Positions 61,219 through 64,000 of a stretch of 64,000 nt of DNA are shown piece after piece (the stretch's first letter is position 1; each line of letters starts with the position of its first letter). Origin of the DNA: Candidatus Bathyarchaeia archaeon (GTDB lineage: Archaea; Thermoproteota; Bathyarchaeia; Bathyarchaeales; Bathycorpusculaceae); the NCBI GenBank assembly GCA_041447175.1, contig CP166960.1, forward strand, positions 2,496,519-2,560,518, read 5' to 3'. The translations under genes and the position numbers were made by a program. The notes under the pieces were generated by a model that made no database searches, had not been told where the DNA came from, and worked only from the letters and a program-made list of their open reading frames with translations.

Positions 61219-61328
61219 CCGCCCGCAGAGCAAGCATCAACATGTCGTACGCCTAATCCGAATTAGACCTGGCTGCTGCTTACCGGGCTTGGCAAAACCT
61301 TTTTACACATTTTTCAGTATTTTACTTG

Positions 61329-62474
61329 ATGGCTGAGATGAAGAAACCGTTCCAGCTCTCACCTTTTCCGCTTATCCTACTCTTGGTGTTGTCCAGTTTT
61401 TTGCCGTCAGCCGTCGCAGCTACTTTTGAGGTGACTGGCACGCTTTTTTTGGAAAATCCCGGCGGCTACTATGGTTTGGCTTATGATTCTGCTGACGGCG
61501 AGGTATACATAACCAACGTGGATTTCGATTCAGTGGTTGTGATATCTGACAGCACCAACACAGCGGTTGCCGACATACCCGTCGGAAGCCAGCCGGTGGG
61601 AATAGCTTACGATTCTGCCACGGAGGAATTATTTGTGACCAACCACGCTTCTGACGCCGTCGCCGTGATATCTGCCCGGACTCATGTGGTGGTTGCAGAG
61701 ATTCCTGTGGGGCGTCAGCCCTTTGGTGTAGTTTACGATTCAGGAATGGGCGAAGTCTACGTAGCCAACTACAATTCCAGTTCCGTCTCGGTGATTTCCG
61801 ACGCCTCCAAAGCGGTGGTTGCCACAGTCCCTGTAGGAAGCCAACCCTGCGCCTTAGCCTACGATTCGGATAAGGGTGAAGTTTATGTGGGGCACGCTAA
61901 CTGCAGTCAAGTCCTGGTGATTTCTGACCTTACCCACACCGTGGTTGCAAATATAACTGTGGAAGGTGAACCGTTGAGTTTGGTTTACGCTTGGGGCAGA
62001 GACATGGTTTTTGTGGCTAACTACAACGCCAGCTCCGTCTCAGTCATATCCAGTGCCACACACAGCGTTGTAGCAACCATCAACGTAGGCGTCAACCCTT
62101 TTGGTCTTGCGTATGACCCGAATGTTGGTCAAGTTTTTGTGGCGAACTATAATTCAAGCTCAATTTCCGTAATATCCGACGCAACCCACACCGTGACCCA
62201 AACTGTCCCCATCGAAAACCAGCCCCAAGGTATAACATACGCATCAGGTGCAAAAAAGGTCTTTGTGACCTATTCCGAAAGCAGGCGGGTTTCCGTGATT
62301 TCCGACCCCTCCGACACCCACGACTCGCCAAATCCGTCTGCTGTCCTGCCTTCGCCTTCTGTTCCAGAATTACCCCTCTGGGTAGCTATCACGTTTGCTG
62401 CCGTGGGAACAGCTGCATCAATAATGGTTGTCACAATAAGCATTAAACGGCGAAAACAGGCATCCGCAACTTAA
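61329..62474 (+). CDS. Secreted YVTN beta-propeller protein with PELP anchor
   Basis: The product is 381 aa. Signal peptide (LILLLVLSSFLPSAVAA), then seven ~42-residue repeats of the YVTN type, for example GVVYDSGMGEVYVANYNSSS and GLAYDPNVGQVFVANYNSSS, each followed by VSVISD, enough for a full seven-blade propeller. C-terminus SVPELPLWVAITFAAVGTAA then KRRK. It resembles the repeats of the protein at 31046. Role probably in surface binding. Confidence 0.85.
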   Translation: MAEMKKPFQLSPFPLILLLVLSSFLPSAVAATFEVTGTLFLENPGGYYGLAYDSADGEVYITNVDFDSVVVISDSTNTAVADIPVGSQPVGIAYDSATEELFVTNHASDAVAVISARTHVVVAEIPVGRQPFGVVYDSGMGEVYVANYNSSSVSVISDASKAVVATVPVGSQPCALAYDSDKGEVYVGHANCSQVLVISDLTHTVVANITVEGEPLSLVYAWGRDMVFVANYNASSVSVISSATHSVVATINVGVNPFGLAYDPNVGQVFVANYNSSSISVISDATHTVTQTVPIENQPQGITYASGAKKVFVTYSESRRVSVISDPSDTHDSPNPSAVLPSPSVPELPLWVAITFAAVGTAASIMVVTISIKRRKQASAT

Positions 62475-62660
62475 GGCAGAATCAAAACGAACTCTCCTCT
62501 CCAAACAAACACTGTTAGGTTGTTTGGTTTGGTAGTTCAGCTATGCGGGGGACGACCTCTATCCCTCTACCTGTTTTTTGGTTTTGGCTACTACCCCAAA
62601 TTTTTCGCCTTATCCAGTTTTAGGATAATCCTGTTTCTGGATAATCTGCAGAAAAAACAG

Positions 62661-62948
62661 CTAAGTGCTTTGTTCACGCAGGATGCGTTCCACGTCGTCA
62701 CTTTTGGCATTCTTTATCAGGAGCTTTTTTTGCCTTGAAGTTGCCCCCGACGCCAACTCAACTTCTGCGTGGAACATTTTAGAAAACGCCTTCAGCAGCT
62801 TCTTGTTCACTTTGCCCCTCTCTGGCTCCTCGGTGCATCGAACCACAACTTCCTCTTCCTCACCCTCCACGGTGATGACGAACTTAGGGGAGTTGGGCTT
62901 CACAAACACCTCCATCAGTGTGCCCTCTTTGGTTTGGGTGAGTTTCAT
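62661..62948 (-). CDS. DUF167 (YggU) family protein
   Basis: The product is 95 aa from the start MKLTQTKEGTLMEVFVKPNS. FVKPNSPKFVITVEGEEEEV, PERGKVNKKLLKAFSKMFH and VELASGATSRQKKLLIK match the DUF167 fold. Biochemical function is unknown. The first four bases overlap the end of the topoisomerase gene, so they are co-transcribed. Confidence 0.85.
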   Translation of the reverse strand: MKLTQTKEGTLMEVFVKPNSPKFVITVEGEEEEVVVRCTEEPERGKVNKKLLKAFSKMFHAEVELASGATSRQKKLLIKNAKSDDVERILREQST

Positions 62949-64000
62949 ACTGTGACGCACTCGGAGTCCGCCGACGATTTCCTGCTGCTGTTTAGCGCCC
63001 AACTGAACTTTTTCTGCAGCGTCGTGGGGTAGAATTTGTTTATGTCAAATTTGACTTTTTTCGCCCACTTCGCATACGCCGTCGGGTCAATGTAGGATTT
63101 TAGTGAGGTGCCTAAGTTGTACTCTTTGGCTTCTCGGGTGAGTTTGAGGTCCAGTTCGGCTTTTTTGATGCGTTTCTCAAGGGATTCGGTTTTTTTGCCC
63201 TCCGTCTTCTTTGCCTCCAACTGCGTCCGCATCTCTTTGAGCCGTTCCTCCTTTTTCGATAGCCGGTCCTCAAACGTGGCGGGAACTTTACGTTTGTGGT
63301 TAGCAACTTCAGCGACTTTTAGGTTCGCTCTTTTAGCTGCATATTTTTTGAGGTATTCAGGGTCATCTTTGGTTACGCCGCTGTTTTCCAGTTCTTCCCT
63401 CACGGTTTTTGTGCATCGCCACGTACGGAAAACCTTCGCTGTCAGCTTGGGCATTTTTTCCGAGAGGAAACGGGACACTTTTTTGCTGTCGATTCCCTCG
63501 AAAAGGTATTCTTTGCTGTTGTTGCCGAAGTATTCGATGTTACGGATAACGGCAGGGGGCGCTTGTACTTCTTTGACCCACCGCACCGAGTCCTTGCCCA
63601 AAAAGTCAAAATGCAAGCTGTCGCCTTGGATAGTTATGTGCTCTTTTCGGAGCGTTATGGCGCCCACGGTGTCGGCTTCATCAGGGTCTTTTTCGTCACC
63701 TACCCTCATGTTCGGACGCAAAATCAGCCAGCAAACCGTGGCAACTTTGCGGCGGTTCTCATCTTTCGCGTCCAGATTGCGCATGATGTGGTCTTCAATT
63801 TTCTTAATCTGCTTACCCAAGGTTTCGGCTTTTAGGAATTTCTCTTTCTCACGGTTTTGCTTCAGAAACGCGGTGTCGCTAAACCACACGTACTTGATTT
63901 TGCCCGTCAGTTTGTCTTCCCACTTCGCCACATACATCTTCTGTGGCTCCCAAACCACGGCTTTCCAATTCCCCGGCGGCACGGGAACATCTTTGGGCAA
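62945..64000 (-). CDS. DNA topoisomerase IB, eukaryote-like, C-terminal part
   Basis: At least 351 residues are visible; the N-terminus lies beyond the window edge. Type IB enzymes nick one strand through a 3'-phosphotyrosine link to relax DNA. Catalytic regions are seen: LRPNMRVGDEKDPDEADTVG (first Arg), LTAKVFRTWRCTKTVREEL (second Arg), VANHKRKVPATF (His area), a coiled linker, and GTSLKSYIDPTAYAKW with the active Tyr. This eukaryote-like enzyme is known from Thaumarchaeota, Bathyarchaeota and related lineages, which supports the placement of the organism. Confidence 0.92.
   Translation of the reverse strand: MPKDVPVPPGNWKAVVWEPQKMYVAKWEDKLTGKIKYVWFSDTAFLKQNREKEKFLKAETLGKQIKKIEDHIMRNLDAKDENRRKVATVCWLILRPNMRVGDEKDPDEADTVGAITLRKEHITIQGDSLHFDFLGKDSVRWVKEVQAPPAVIRNIEYFGNNSKEYLFEGIDSKKVSRFLSEKMPKLTAKVFRTWRCTKTVREELENSGVTKDDPEYLKKYAAKRANLKVAEVANHKRKVPATFEDRLSKKEERLKEMRTQLEAKKTEGKKTESLEKRIKKAELDLKLTREAKEYNLGTSLKSYIDPTAYAKWAKKVKFDINKFYPTTLQKKFSWALNSSRKSSADSECVTV

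Noticed and set aside
1-64000. CRISPR arrays, insertion sequences, prophage or rRNA genes
   Set aside because: No regularly spaced repeats, transposase or integrase motifs, terminal inverted repeats or rRNA-like sequence were seen on reading through.

Overview
The window looks like a chromosome segment of a TACK-group archaeon, most likely a Bathyarchaeia-type (Thermoproteota) lineage. This is inferred from gene content, not from a search. Supporting genes are a eukaryote-like topoisomerase IB, archaeal aRF1, NucS and Nre repair proteins, RtcB and archease, tetrahydromethanopterin C1 enzymes (Ftr and an MtdB-like dehydrogenase), HdrA-type electron-bifurcation proteins, TATA-box promoters, and many secreted proteins ending in a [VI]PE[FL]P-membrane-segment-basic tail. 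TGA is an ordinary stop codon elsewhere in the window.

Layout. 1-8.1 kb: end of an ABC permease, an acetyltransferase, a surface protein with a possible thioester domain, Nre, a GH15 glycosidase, pyrophosphatase, NucS and a methyltransferase. 8.3-18.9 kb: the most notable region, a selenocysteine (Sec) locus. It holds a six-cluster polyferredoxin, an HdrA-MvhD fusion with two in-frame TGA codons (positions 212 and 682), its Cys-containing paralogue, tRNA-Sec (anticodon TCA, long variable arm), SepSecS, and a single gene that joins PSTK to the Sec elongation factor SelB. 19-30.5 kb: a radical SAM/SPASM protein, an MgtE-like transporter with two PhoU/RCK_C partners, AhcY, a P-loop kinase/PHP/phosphotransferase group and PyrE. 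31-46 kb: secreted beta-propeller and Ig-like proteins, RtcB and archease, adenylate kinase, an M42 peptidase, an MtdB-like enzyme and an RCK channel. 46.3-52.6 kb: a lysine operon dapA-dapB-asd-lysA-dapF-dapL. 52.8-64 kb: small proteins, a surface beta-helix cluster, Ftr, aRF1, a YVTN propeller protein, a DUF167 protein and partial topoisomerase IB.

How it works together. tRNA-Sec, PSTK, SepSecS and SelB are the archaeal/eukaryal Sec synthesis and insertion set. The adjacent hdrA is the evident client. Each of its two UGA codons falls exactly where the neighbouring paralogue has Cys, and each is followed within about 10 nt by a strong hairpin that I do not see at the same strength in the Cys copy. 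That placement is bacterial-like, whereas characterised archaeal SECIS elements lie in untranslated regions. Selenophosphate synthetase is not in the window.

Four accessory genes carry apparent frameshifts. Each can be explained by a shortened homopolymer run, so assembly error is a serious alternative to gene decay.
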